This document shows positions 33,029 to 41,810 of a stretch of DNA of 64,000 nt, one piece after another. Position 1 is the stretch's first letter; each line of letters opens with the position of its first letter. Origin of the DNA: Steroidobacteraceae bacterium (GTDB taxonomy: Bacteria; Pseudomonadota; Gammaproteobacteria; Steroidobacterales; Steroidobacteraceae); the NCBI GenBank assembly GCA_027531255.1, contig JAPZRU010000002.1, positions 62,001 to 126,000 on the forward strand. The letters run 5' to 3'. The notes beneath the pieces are model-generated. The model did not search any database and had not been told where the DNA came from. It was given only the letters and a program-made list of their open reading frames with translations. The position numbers were made by a program, and so were the translations under genes.

Positions 33029-33174
33029 GACGGCCCGGTGCGGACCCGCCACCGGCGGGCGCTACGGCGCGTCGCGTTTCGAGCCGGCCCGATGGCGACG
33101 AAAAGCCGATGCAGGACCTACGCCCCCGCGTTCGGCACGATTCTTGACAAGCTCCGTTTTTTCAGATCCGAACC

Positions 33175-33203
33175 TTGGGTTGCGGAAACGGTCCGTGTAG
33201 AAT
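33175..33203 (+). promoter_or_regulatory. Internal promoter upstream of rpoD
   Basis: TTGGGT (33175-33180), a 17-base spacer, and TAGAAT (33198-33203), about 37 bases before the rpoD start. It allows rpoD to be transcribed independently of dnaG. A further TTGACA at 33144-33149 has no good -10 partner at the right distance. Confidence 0.55.
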
Positions 33204-33239
33204 GCGCGGCTCTTTTGAATCCGGACAGGGGGTACGCCC

Positions 33240-35138
33240 TTGAGCGACAAGAAGGCACTCGGCCTGGCACTCGGTGGGCCCCTCGGCCCCGGGGGCGGCG
33301 TCCCGGACGAACGGCAGTCCCAGCTCAAGCTCCTGATCGCCAAGGGCAAGGAGCAGGGCTTCCTCACGTACGGCGAAGTCAACGACCACCTGCCTTCCGA
33401 GATCGTCGATCCGGAGCAGATCGAAGACATCGTCAACATGATCAACGACATGGGCATCCCGGTGTACGAGAAGGCACCGGACGCCGAGTCGCTGATCCTG
33501 GCCGACGGTCCGGTCGCGACCGACGACGAGGCGGTCGAGGAAGCGGCCGCCGCACTCGCCACCGTCGACGCCGAATTCGGCCGCACCACCGACCCCGTCC
33601 GCATGTACATGCGCGAGATGGGCACGGTCGAACTGCTCACGCGCGAAGGCGAGATCCGCATCGCGAAGCGCATCGAGGAAGGCCTCGACGCGGTGCGCTC
33701 CGCGCTCGCGAACTTTCCCGCCACCTACGAGTTCCTGCTGGCCGCGTACGAACCCGTGAAGGCCGGCCAGGGCCGCCTGATCGACGTGATCACCGGCTTC
33801 GTCGACCCGAACGCGCCGGACGAGATCGCGCAGCCGCAGAACCCGAAGCTGATGGCGCTCGAGAAGGCCGCCGACGGCGACGAGGAGGCCGACGGCGACG
33901 AGGAGGAGGAAGCGCTCGAGACCGGCCCGGACCCCGAGGAGGCGGCGCGCCGCTTCGTCGCCATCCAGAAGCTGCACGCGCAGGTCGTGAAGGCTCTCGA
34001 CGGCGCGGGCCCGAAGGACGTCAAGACGCAGAAGCTCCGCAAGAAGCTGGCCGGCCAGTTCATGGAGCTGAAGCTCGCGCCGAAGATGTTCGACGCGCTG
34101 ATCAACCACCTGCGCGACCACGTGGCCACGATCCGCGGCCTCGAGAAGGAGATCATGTCGATCTGCGTGAAGCAGGCCGGCATGCCGCGCAAGGACTTCA
34201 TCGAGATCTTCCCGAAGAACGAGACGCGCCCCGGCTGGATCGACAAGCAGATCAAGCTGAAGCGCAAGCACTCGGCGGCGCTCGGCCGCCTGAAGCCCGA
34301 CATCCTCGAGCGCCAGCAGAAGATCAAGGACCTCGAGTCCGCGCTGCACCTGACGATCCACGACGTCAAGGAGATCAACCGCGAGGTCGCGGTCGGCGAG
34401 GCGCAGGCGCGGCGCGCGAAGAAGGAGATGGTCGAGGCGAACCTCCGCCTCGTGATCTCGATCGCGAAGAAGTACACGAACCGCGGGCTGCAGTTCCTCG
34501 ACCTGATCCAGGAAGGGAACATCGGCCTGATGAAGGCGGTGGACAAGTTCGAATACCGCCGCGGCTACAAGTTCTCGACCTACGCGACGTGGTGGATCCG
34601 CCAGGCGATCACCCGCTCGATCGCGGACCAGGCGCGGACGATCCGCATCCCGGTGCACATGATCGAGACCATCAACAAGCTGAACCGCATCTCGCGGCAG
34701 ATGCTGCAGGAGATGGGGCGCGAGCCGACGCCGGAAGAGCTGGCGGTGCGGATGGAGATGCCCGAGGACAAGGTGCGCAAGGTCCTGAAGATCGCCAAGG
34801 AGCCCATCTCGATGGAGACTCCGATCGGCGACGACGAGGACTCGCATCTCGGCGACTTCATCGAGGACACGAGCGTGCAGAGCCCGCTCGAGTCCGCGAC
34901 GATGGAATCGCTGCGCGAGACCACGCACGCGGTGCTGGCGCAGCTGACGCCGCGCGAGGCGAAGGTGCTGCGCATGCGCTTCGGCATCGACATGAACACC
35001 GACCACACGCTGGAAGAGGTCGGCAAGCAGTTCGACGTCACGCGCGAGCGCATCCGCCAGATCGAGGCGAAGGCGCTCCGCAAGCTGCGGCACCCGAGCC
35101 GCTCGGAGCAGCTGCGCAGCTTCCTGATGGAGGACTGA
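33240..35138 (+). CDS. rpoD: RNA polymerase sigma factor RpoD (sigma-70)
   Basis: A 632-residue primary sigma factor with all regions: 1.1 ([27 protein letters not shown]), an acidic spacer with an [13 protein letters not shown] run, region 2 ([22 protein letters not shown] and [18 protein letters not shown]), region 3, and region 4 with a helix-turn-helix in [25 protein letters not shown]. The start appears to be TTG at 33240, because the next in-frame codons give the expected N-terminus and no ATG or GTG precedes region 1.1. It directs housekeeping transcription. Confidence 0.97.
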   Translation: MSDKKALGLALGGPLGPGGGVPDERQSQLKLLIAKGKEQGFLTYGEVNDHLPSEIVDPEQIEDIVNMINDMGIPVYEKAPDAESLILADGPVATDDEAVEEAAAALATVDAEFGRTTDPVRMYMREMGTVELLTREGEIRIAKRIEEGLDAVRSALANFPATYEFLLAAYEPVKAGQGRLIDVITGFVDPNAPDEIAQPQNPKLMALEKAADGDEEADGDEEEEALETGPDPEEAARRFVAIQKLHAQVVKALDGAGPKDVKTQKLRKKLAGQFMELKLAPKMFDALINHLRDHVATIRGLEKEIMSICVKQAGMPRKDFIEIFPKNETRPGWIDKQIKLKRKHSAALGRLKPDILERQQKIKDLESALHLTIHDVKEINREVAVGEAQARRAKKEMVEANLRLVISIAKKYTNRGLQFLDLIQEGNIGLMKAVDKFEYRRGYKFSTYATWWIRQAITRSIADQARTIRIPVHMIETINKLNRISRQMLQEMGREPTPEELAVRMEMPEDKVRKVLKIAKEPISMETPIGDDEDSHLGDFIEDTSVQSPLESATMESLRETTHAVLAQLTPREAKVLRMRFGIDMNTDHTLEEVGKQFDVTRERIRQIEAKALRKLRHPSRSEQLRSFLMED

Positions 35139-35146
35139 GGGACTCT

Positions 35147-35172
35147 CCCCGTTTCCTCCCGCGGAAACGGGG
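35147..35172. repeat. Inverted repeat after rpoD, joined to a copy of a dispersed intergenic motif
   Basis: CCCCGTTTCC / GGAAACGGGG (35147-35156 and 35163-35172) makes a ten-base-pair hairpin. The right arm is also the start of AAACGGGGACGCTCCCTGTTT (35165-35185), which resembles AAAGGGGATCGTCCCCATTT at 27327-27346. Two related short palindromes after unrelated genes suggest a small intergenic repeat family. Confidence 0.5.
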
Positions 35173-35233
35173 ACGCTCCCTGTTTCGTCGGCGCCGAACG
35201 AAGGGGCTGCTCTCCGTTCCGCGTCTCACGACC

Positions 35234-35265
35234 ACGAAGGCCGCCTGCAAGCGGCCTTCGTCGTT
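35234..35265 (+). terminator. Terminator of rpoD
   Basis: An 11-base-pair stem ACGAAGGCCGC / GCGGCCTTCGT (35234-35244 and 35251-35261) with loop CTGCAA, followed by CGTTTCG. The T run is modest. It lies about 100 bases after the rpoD stop. The remaining DNA from 35266 to 35440 has no visible gene. Confidence 0.65.
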
Positions 35266-35440
35266 TCGGGGCGGGTCTTCCGCTTCAGTCCGCGAGCAGC
35301 GGGTCCCGCCGCGAGCGCGTTGCCACCAACTCGCCCAGGTCGCCCGGGATCACGAGCGTCGTGTCGAGCACGACCAGGTCGGCGCGGCCCCCGCCCCCGG
35401 AGCCCAGCCCGGCCATCGTGCGGTCAGCTAGGATCGAGGC

Positions 35441-37093
35441 ATGCAGGACTACCCGCTGCTCGGCATCCTCTCGATCGGCTTCGTGCTCGCGTTCGCACTC
35501 GGGCTCCTCGCCCAGCGCCTGCGCGTCTCGCCGCTCGTGGGCTACCTGCTGGCCGGCGTCATGATCGGGCCGCATACGCCCGGCTACGTCGGCGACCCTG
35601 GGCTCTCGTACGAACTGGCCGAGATCGGCGTGATCCTGCTGATGTTCGGCGTCGGGCTGCACTTCTCGGTGCGCGACCTGCTGGAGGTGCGGCGCATCGC
35701 CGTCACCGGCGCCACGCTGCAGATCGCGACCGCCACGCTGCTCGGCCTCGGACTCGCGCTCCTGATGGGCTGGTCCGTGGGCGCAGGGCTGATCTTCGGC
35801 CTCGCGCTGTCGGTCGCGAGCACGGTAGTGCTGCTGCGTGCGCTCGAGGAGCGGGGGATGGTCGAGACGCGCCGCGGCCGCATCGCCGTCGGCTGGCTCG
35901 TGGTCGAGGACCTCGTGATGGTCCTCGCGCTCGTGCTGATCCCGGCAGTCATGGAGGCGCTCGCGCCGGCCGCGGGCGGCGCGGCGACGGCAGGCCCGGC
36001 AGCGATCGCCGGCACGATCGCACTGACGATCGGCAAGGTGCTGGCGTTCGCCGCGCTCGCGCTGCTGGTCGGCCGCAAGGCGATTCCGCGCCTTCTCCAC
36101 GTGGTCGCGGGCACCGGCTCGCCCGAACTGTTCCGGCTCGCGATCCTCGCGATCGCGCTCGGCGTCGCCTTCGGCGCGGCGAAGCTGTTCGGCGTCTCGT
36201 TCGCGCTCGGCGCGTTCTTCGCCGGCATGATGCTGAACGAGTCCCCGCTCGGGCACCGCGCCGCGGTCGAGTCGCTGCCGCTGCGCGACGCGTTCGCGGT
36301 GCTGTTCTTCGTCTCCGTCGGCATGCTGTTCGACTGGACCATCGTGCTGCGCGAGCCGTGGGCGCTGGCCGGCACGCTGTTCATCATCCTGGTCGGCAAG
36401 TCGGTGGCGGCCTACTGGCTCGTGCGGTGGCTCCGGCACGACCGCGGCACGGCCGCCACCGTCTCCGCCAGCCTCGCGCAGATCGGCGAGTTCTCGTTCA
36501 TCCTCGCGGGCCTCGGCGTGTCGCTGGCGCTGCTGCCGCCGGAAGGCCGCGACCTGATCCTGGGCGGCGCGATGCTGTCGATCCTGCTGAACCCGGCCGT
36601 GTTCCGTCTCGCGGCACGCTTCGAGGCGATGGGCGACGGCATCGCGGCAGCCGGGGGCGATCTGTACCGGCCACCCCCGAGCCGACCGACCCACGTGCTG
36701 GTGGTCGGCTACGGGCGCGTGGGCCGCGCGTGCGCGCTGGACCTGAAGCGGACCGGCACGCGGATCGTCGTGATCGAGCAGGAAGCTGACGCCGCGGAGG
36801 CGGCGCGCCGCGACGGCATGGACCAGGTGGTGCGCGCCCACGCGACCAGCGCCGTGCAGCTCGACGCGGACCTGCTCGGCCTCGCCTCCGCCGTGTGCCT
36901 CGCGATCCCCGACCCGTTCGTCTCCGGCACCGTCGCGGAGCAGGCGCGGCGCGAGCGCGCCGGCCTGCCCATCGTCGCGCGCGCCCACGCCGAGGCCGAA
37001 CTCGAGCATCTGCGCCGGCACGGGGCGAGCCACGTGATCGTCGGCGAACTCGAGATCGCGCGCGGGATGGTGGCCTTCGTCGAACGCGGCTGA
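35441..37093 (+). CDS. CPA2-family cation:proton antiporter with RCK domain (YbaL/KefB-like)
   Basis: A 550-residue inner-membrane transporter. The N-terminal Na/H-exchanger domain (about residues 1-385) has some 12 hydrophobic segments, including the LVGYLLAGVMIGPHTPGYVGD motif and the unwound-helix VVEDLVMVLALVL. It is followed by a cytosolic TrkA-N/RCK domain (about 410-540, LVVGYGRVGRACALDLKRTGTRIVVIEQ). The YbaL branch of KefB-like potassium:proton antiporters has this layout. Transport of potassium or other monovalent cations is inferred from the family. Confidence 0.92.
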   Translation: MQDYPLLGILSIGFVLAFALGLLAQRLRVSPLVGYLLAGVMIGPHTPGYVGDPGLSYELAEIGVILLMFGVGLHFSVRDLLEVRRIAVTGATLQIATATLLGLGLALLMGWSVGAGLIFGLALSVASTVVLLRALEERGMVETRRGRIAVGWLVVEDLVMVLALVLIPAVMEALAPAAGGAATAGPAAIAGTIALTIGKVLAFAALALLVGRKAIPRLLHVVAGTGSPELFRLAILAIALGVAFGAAKLFGVSFALGAFFAGMMLNESPLGHRAAVESLPLRDAFAVLFFVSVGMLFDWTIVLREPWALAGTLFIILVGKSVAAYWLVRWLRHDRGTAATVSASLAQIGEFSFILAGLGVSLALLPPEGRDLILGGAMLSILLNPAVFRLAARFEAMGDGIAAAGGDLYRPPPSRPTHVLVVGYGRVGRACALDLKRTGTRIVVIEQEADAAEAARRDGMDQVVRAHATSAVQLDADLLGLASAVCLAIPDPFVSGTVAEQARRERAGLPIVARAHAEAELEHLRRHGASHVIVGELEIARGMVAFVERG

Positions 37094-37204
37094 GTCGTCG
37101 GCGGCCGGCGACGGGGAGTCGTTCCGGACGGTGGTCCGCCGGTGGCATCGTCCGGGCACGGTCGACTGCATCCACTTCCTGCCCGGGCACCGAATCTCCA
37201 AGGT

Positions 37205-37588
37205 ATGTCCCGCAACGCACACCTGATGGCTTCCATCGCCGCCGCCCTGCTCGCCGGGTGCGCGGCCGCACCCGACGGTCCCGGCCCCGCCACCGGCGGT
37301 CCCGGACCGGCGGCCGGCGCGACCGCCAGTGCGGACGGCTGCTCGGTCGACCTGCTCGTGCAGTTCTCGCCGCGCGTCGGGGCGCCGGGCAACCAGGCCT
37401 TCGTCGCCGGCCTGCTGCGCGGCACGGGGTACCACCTGCGCTACGTGCGGACGCTCGGCACTTCGCAGCTGCTCCGGCTCACTGGCCCCGACACCACCTG
37501 CGACGCCGGCATCGCGGCACTGCGACGGCACGAACTCGTGAAGTCGGTCGATCTCGACGAGCGCCAGTTCCGGCACCTTGGCCAGTGA
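37205..37588 (+). CDS. Lipoprotein with an inhibitor-I9-like fold, next to an S8 protease
   Basis: A 127-residue lipoprotein: signal peptide, lipobox LAGC (Cys about residue 20), a Gly/Pro/Ala spacer, then a compact domain of about 75 residues. This domain (VDLLVQFSPR, then FVAGLLRGTGYHLRYVRTLGTSQLL, and AALRRHELVKSVDLDERQ) has the beta-alpha-beta-beta-alpha-beta order of subtilisin propeptide/inhibitor I9 domains. It includes the terminal 'L-x-x-h-x-x-V-x-x-V-x-x-D' pattern also seen in the propeptide of the S8 protease 23 bases downstream. A role as a membrane-bound inhibitor or chaperone of that protease is inference; two Cys could form a disulfide. Confidence 0.65.
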   Translation: MSRNAHLMASIAAALLAGCAAAPDGPGPATGGPGPAAGATASADGCSVDLLVQFSPRVGAPGNQAFVAGLLRGTGYHLRYVRTLGTSQLLRLTGPDTTCDAGIAALRRHELVKSVDLDERQFRHLGQ

Positions 37589-37610
37589 CCCGTATCCTCG
37601 GAGGCCCACG

Positions 37611-40106
37611 ATGAAGCGTCCGCCCTCGTCGGCATCACGCGCCCTCGCCTCGCTGCTCGCCGGCGCGCTGCTCGCGGCCACCGCGCTGTTCGCGCCCGGT
37701 GCGGCGCCGGACGCCGCGTCGGCGGCCGGCGCAGGTCGCGGCGAGACCTGGGCCACGCCGCGGAGCGTCGAGCCGGAAGCTGCGGACCGCGTGCTCGTGA
37801 AGCTGCGCGGCGATCGCGCGAGCGCGCAGTCGGCGGGCGGCGCGGCCGCCGCGAAGCCGACGGCGGGCGAGCGGATGGCGGGGCTCGCGTCCCGGACGGG
37901 CGTCACGATGCGGTCGCTGGGCGCAGTCGCGCCCGACCTGCACGTGGTCCGGCTCGAAGCCGCCGACGCAGCCGCGGCGCTCGCGCGACTGCGGGCCGAT
38001 GCGGACGTCGAGTACGTCGAGCCGGACCGGCGCATGCGCCGGCACTTGGCGCCGAACGATCCGCTGTTCGCTAACCAGTGGTACCTGCGGGCGGTCACGA
38101 CGACGCCGAACGGACCGACCGCCTCGGCGACGGACACCGAAACCGCGTGGGACGGCACGCGCGGCTCGAGCACCGTGGTCGTCGCGGTGCTCGATACGGG
38201 CGTGCGCCTCGACCACCCGGATCTGGGTCGGGTCGCGAACGGCGGCAAGCTGCTGCCCGGCTACGACTTCGTCAGCGCGGAGTCGAACGGGCAGACGCGG
38301 ACCGCCAACGACGGCGACGGCTGGGACGACGACCCGTCGGACCCGGGCGACTGGGTCTCGCAGGCCGACCGCGATTCGGGCGCGCCGTTCACGAACTGCT
38401 CGGTTGATCCGACGTCGTCCTGGCACGGCACGCGGGTGTCAGGGATCATTGCGGCGCGAACGAACAACGCCGCCGGCATCGCGGGCGTGGGCTTCGACAC
38501 GCGGATCCTGCCGGTGCGCGTGCTCGGCAAGTGCGGCGGCTTCACCTCCGACATCATCGCGGGCATGCGCTGGGCGGCCGGGCTCCCGGTTCAGGGCGTG
38601 CCGACGAATCCGAACCCCGCCCGCATCCTGAACCTGAGCCTCGGCGGCGACGGCGCCTGCTCGAACGCATACCAGGCCGCGATCGACGAGATCGTCACGC
38701 AGCGCCAGGCGCTCGTGATCGTCTCCGCGGGCAACGACGGGTCGACCGCGGACCAGCCCGCGAACTGCCGCGGCGTCGCCGCGATCGGCGCGCTGCGCCA
38801 CGTCGGCAACAAGGTCGGCTTCTCGAACCTCGGCCCCAACCTCGCGCTGTCCGCACCCGGCGGCAACTGCGTGAACGTCGGCACCGGCCAGCCGTGCCTG
38901 TTCTCGCTCGACACGACCACCAACCTCGGCACCACCGTGCCCGGCGCGGACGGCTACACGGACCAGTTCAACGCCAACTTCGGCACCAGCTTCTCGGCGC
39001 CCATCGTGTCCGGCATCGCCGCGCTCATGTACGCCGTGCACGGCACGCTGACGCCGCCGCAGGTCATCGCGCGGCTGCGCGACGCCGCGCGCCCGTTCCC
39101 CGTGGTGAACGAGACCGACCCCGGCACGAACCAGCCGATCCCGCAGTGCCGCGTGCCGGCCGGCGAGAGCGACACGCAGCTGAGCCAGTGCAACTGCACG
39201 CCGCGGACCTGCGGCGCCGGCATCGCCGACGCGCAGCGCGCGCTGGCGGCGATCCCCGGGCCCGTCGCGGCGGTTGCCACCAGCGGCCTTATAGCGCCGG
39301 GCCAGACGATCCAGCTCGACGCGGCGGCGAGTTCGGCCGGTGCGGGTGCGTCGGTGTCGGGCTGGTCGTGGAGCGTGCAGCCGGGCGCGACGGGCACGCC
39401 GACGTTCGGCTCGCCGACCGCGCAGGCCACGTCGCTGACGCTGCCGTCCGCCGGCGCACTCTCGGTGCAGCTGGTCGTGACCGACTCGCGCGGCGCGAGC
39501 GACACCGTCGCGGTGCCGCTGCTGAGCGTCGTGCCGAACGTGGCCGGCCAGACCCGCGCCGCCGCTGCGACGGCGCTCGCCGCCGCGGGCGTCGAGGTCG
39601 GGACGGTGTCCAACCAGCAGAGTGCGACCGTCGCGGCCGGCGGCGTGATCTCGCAGACTCCCGCCGCGGGCAGCAGCGTCGCGACCGGCACCCCGGTCGC
39701 GCTCGTCGTCTCGAGCGGCGCACCACCGGCCCAGCCCACGGTGCCCAGCGTCGTCGGCCAGTCGCAGTCCGCCGCGACGTCGACCCTGACGGGCGCCGGT
39801 TTCGTCGTCGGCACCGTGACCACCCAGGCGAGCACCGACGTGGCGTCCGGCAACGTGATCAGCCAGTCGCCGGTCGCCGGCACCGCGGCGGCGGCGGGCA
39901 CGTCGGTGTCGCTCGTCGTGTCTTCCGGACCGCCCGCGCCGCCGCCGCCGCCGTCGAGCGGCGGCGGAAGTGGCGGAGGTGGCGGTGGCGGCTCGCTCGG
40001 CGTGCTCGACCTGTTCGCCGCGCTGGTCGCACTGCTGCTCGCAGCCGCGCGGCCGCGGGTTGCCGCAAGGACACGCCCCGATCCTCGCACTGGCGGGGTC
40101 CGCTAG
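37611..40106 (+). CDS. Secreted S8 (subtilisin-like) serine protease with PKD-like, two PASTA and GlyGly-CTERM segments
   Basis: An 831-residue exported protease. Order: signal peptide (1-39); I9-type propeptide (about 58-141, ending [13 protein letters not shown]); subtilase domain (about 150-500) with catalytic Asp195 ([13 protein letters not shown]), His272 ([10 protein letters not shown]) and Ser460 ([12 protein letters not shown]); a PKD/Ig-like domain (about 552-640); two PASTA repeats (about 641-703 and 711-773, each VPxVxGQ...VISQxPxAG...V.LVVSSG); then a Pro and Gly/Ser linker, a hydrophobic segment and a basic tail (783-820) typical of GlyGly-CTERM, the substrate signal of rhombosortase. 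A good ribosome-binding site (GGAGG, 37600-37604) precedes the ATG. Expected in the envelope or released outside. Confidence 0.9.
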   Translation: MKRPPSSASRALASLLAGALLAATALFAPGAAPDAASAAGAGRGETWATPRSVEPEAADRVLVKLRGDRASAQSAGGAAAAKPTAGERMAGLASRTGVTMRSLGAVAPDLHVVRLEAADAAAALARLRADADVEYVEPDRRMRRHLAPNDPLFANQWYLRAVTTTPNGPTASATDTETAWDGTRGSSTVVVAVLDTGVRLDHPDLGRVANGGKLLPGYDFVSAESNGQTRTANDGDGWDDDPSDPGDWVSQADRDSGAPFTNCSVDPTSSWHGTRVSGIIAARTNNAAGIAGVGFDTRILPVRVLGKCGGFTSDIIAGMRWAAGLPVQGVPTNPNPARILNLSLGGDGACSNAYQAAIDEIVTQRQALVIVSAGNDGSTADQPANCRGVAAIGALRHVGNKVGFSNLGPNLALSAPGGNCVNVGTGQPCLFSLDTTTNLGTTVPGADGYTDQFNANFGTSFSAPIVSGIAALMYAVHGTLTPPQVIARLRDAARPFPVVNETDPGTNQPIPQCRVPAGESDTQLSQCNCTPRTCGAGIADAQRALAAIPGPVAAVATSGLIAPGQTIQLDAAASSAGAGASVSGWSWSVQPGATGTPTFGSPTAQATSLTLPSAGALSVQLVVTDSRGASDTVAVPLLSVVPNVAGQTRAAAATALAAAGVEVGTVSNQQSATVAAGGVISQTPAAGSSVATGTPVALVVSSGAPPAQPTVPSVVGQSQSAATSTLTGAGFVVGTVTTQASTDVASGNVISQSPVAGTAAAAGTSVSLVVSSGPPAPPPPPSSGGGSGGGGGGGSLGVLDLFAALVALLLAAARPRVAARTRPDPRTGGVR

Positions 40107-40155
40107 ACTCACGGGAGCGTTGCGCCAGCGGCGCGCCTGCCTCCGGAGTCCCGCC

Positions 40156-40671
40156 ATGCTCGAGCGTTTCGTCGAGAACCTGCTGTTCGCGTGCCGCTGG
40201 CTGCTCGCGCCGCTCTACCTGGGCCTCGCGCTCGCGCTGGTCGCGCTCGGCATCAAGTTCTTCCAGGAGGCGCTGCACGTCGTCACGCACATCCTGACGA
40301 CCAGCGAGGCCGACCTGATCCTGACGACGCTCGCGCTCGTCGACATCGCGCTGGTCGGCAGCCTGATCGTGATGGTGATGTTCTCGGGCTACGAGAACTT
40401 CGTGTCGCGGATGGACGTCTCGACCGGCGAGAAGCTCGACTGGCTCGGGCGGCTCGACGCCGGCACGCTGAAGCTGAAGGTCGCGGCCTCGATCGTCGCG
40501 ATCTCGTCCATCCACCTGCTGAAGGTGTTCATGGACGCGCAGAAGATCGACAACGACAAGATCCTCTGGTACGTGGTCCTGCACCTGACCTTCGTGATCT
40601 CGGCGGTGCTGATGGGCGTGCTCGACCGCATGAGCTTCGCGTCGCACCGGCAGGGCCACGCCAAGGGCTGA
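40156..40671 (+). CDS. UPF0114/TIGR00645 family membrane protein (YqhA-like)
   Basis: A 171-residue inner-membrane protein of the YqhA family. The N-terminus is [27 protein letters not shown], followed by [26 protein letters not shown] and a third hydrophobic segment ending LMGVLDRM. The conserved [11 protein letters not shown] and HLLKVFMDA stretches identify it. Its function is not established. The ATG at 40156 is chosen because conserved sequence starts there; the longer frame runs back into the protease gene. Confidence 0.92.
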   Translation: MLERFVENLLFACRWLLAPLYLGLALALVALGIKFFQEALHVVTHILTTSEADLILTTLALVDIALVGSLIVMVMFSGYENFVSRMDVSTGEKLDWLGRLDAGTLKLKVAASIVAISSIHLLKVFMDAQKIDNDKILWYVVLHLTFVISAVLMGVLDRMSFASHRQGHAKG

Positions 40672-40690
40672 CGCGGCCCGCCCGTCGCCG

Positions 40691-41200
40691 TCACTTCTCG
40701 AGCAACGAACGCAGCATCCAGGCGTTCTTCTCGTGCACCTGCATGCGCTGCGTCAGCAGGTCCGCGGTCGGCTCGTCGTGCGCGGCGTCCACCGCCGGGA
40801 ACAGCGAGCGCGCGGTCCTCACGACCGCCTCCTGGCCCTTCACGAGGTCGGCGATCATCGCCTCCGCCGCCGGCACGCCGTCGACTTCGCGGATCGACGA
40901 CAGCTGCGCGAACTCGCGGTAGGTGCCCGGCGCCGGGAAGCCGAGCGCGCGGATGCGCTCCGCGATCAGGTCGACCGCTAGCGCGAGTTCGGTGTACTGC
41001 GTCTCGAACATGAGATGCAGCGTGTTGAACATCGGCCCCGTGACGTTCCAGTGGTAGTTGTGCGTCTTGAGGTACAGCGTGTAGCTGTCCGCGAGCATGC
41101 GGCAGAGGCCGTCCGCGATCTCCTTGCGCTGCGCGGGATCCATGCCGTTGTCGATCTGCGCCGCGGTGCCGCGGCCCGGGTTCGCGCTCATCGTGTGCAC
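40691..41200 (-). CDS. dps: Dps-family DNA-binding ferritin-like protein
   Basis: A 169-residue four-helix ferritin-like protein. The ferroxidase-site pattern is visible: [30 protein letters not shown], with the inter-subunit His and the Asp/Glu ligands, then [20 protein letters not shown]. Dps dodecamers bind DNA and oxidise ferrous iron with hydrogen peroxide, protecting DNA in starvation or oxidative stress. The start may be the ATG at 41200 or the one three codons later (MSANPG). Convergent with the UPF0114 gene. Confidence 0.94.
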   Translation of the reverse strand: MHTMSANPGRGTAAQIDNGMDPAQRKEIADGLCRMLADSYTLYLKTHNYHWNVTGPMFNTLHLMFETQYTELALAVDLIAERIRALGFPAPGTYREFAQLSSIREVDGVPAAEAMIADLVKGQEAVVRTARSLFPAVDAAHDEPTADLLTQRMQVHEKNAWMLRSLLEK

Positions 41201-41308
41201 TCCTCGTGAGGGTCTCGCCGGCCGCGCCCCGGCGGGCGGAGCGCAGCGAGCGCCATTCTAGGCGGGCGGCGCGACGGGTGCCGCCGCTCGGCGGCCGACC
41301 GTCGCGTC

Positions 41309-41656
41309 TCAGAGGCCCCAGGTCACGTCTTCCTGCTCGCGCAGCGCGAACTTCAGCAGGTCCACGAACGGGTAGACGCGCTGCGCTAGCGACACGGGAG
41401 GGTCCCGGTCGCGCTCGTCCTCCTCGGCCGTGTTGCCGCGGGTGTCGTGCGGGTCGACCGCCTGCTGCTCCTCCGGGGGACGCGCCCGCTCGCGCGCGAC
41501 GGCGGCCTCGAGCGCCGCGAGGGCGGCCGGAACCTCCGCCACGGTGATCACGCCGCGCGGCCCGGGGTTCTTGCCGACGATGTGGAGGATCTGGGCGCCG
41601 ACCGTCGACGTGTAGGTGATCCGGCCGCCGGCGCGAGTCGTGAACTGGTAGATCAT
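41309..41656 (-). CDS. DUF1840 domain-containing protein
   Basis: A 115-residue cytoplasmic protein. MIYQFTTRAGGRITYTSTVGAQILHIVGK at the start and VYPFVDLLKFALREQEDVTWGL at the end match DUF1840, a family largely confined to betaproteobacteria and relatives, of unknown function. A low-conservation charged linker joins the two. An alternative ATG lies five codons upstream (41671). It is divergent from the ABC exporter gene. Confidence 0.88.
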   Translation of the reverse strand: MIYQFTTRAGGRITYTSTVGAQILHIVGKNPGPRGVITVAEVPAALAALEAAVARERARPPEEQQAVDPHDTRGNTAEEDERDRDPPVSLAQRVYPFVDLLKFALREQEDVTWGL

Positions 41657-41726
41657 GCCCTCTGCTCCCATGGTCAGGATAGCGGCGCCGCGCCGACGAC
41701 CGGTGCGATTTGATTCGCCGCGGCCG

Positions 41727-41778
41727 CCCATCGGGACGGCCCATCGGGACGGCCCGTCGGGACGGCCCGTCGGGACGC
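41727..41778. repeat. Four copies of a 13-bp tandem repeat in front of the ABC exporter gene
   Basis: CCCATCGGGACGG is repeated twice and then twice more with A changed to G (CCCGTCGGGACGG), the last copy ending in C. The tract is between the divergent DUF1840 and ABC exporter genes, in the expected promoter area of the latter. Copy number could vary by slippage. Confidence 0.85.
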
Positions 41779-41810
41779 CCGATCGCGGCGGCGCGCGTGC
41801 CCGTGCGATC

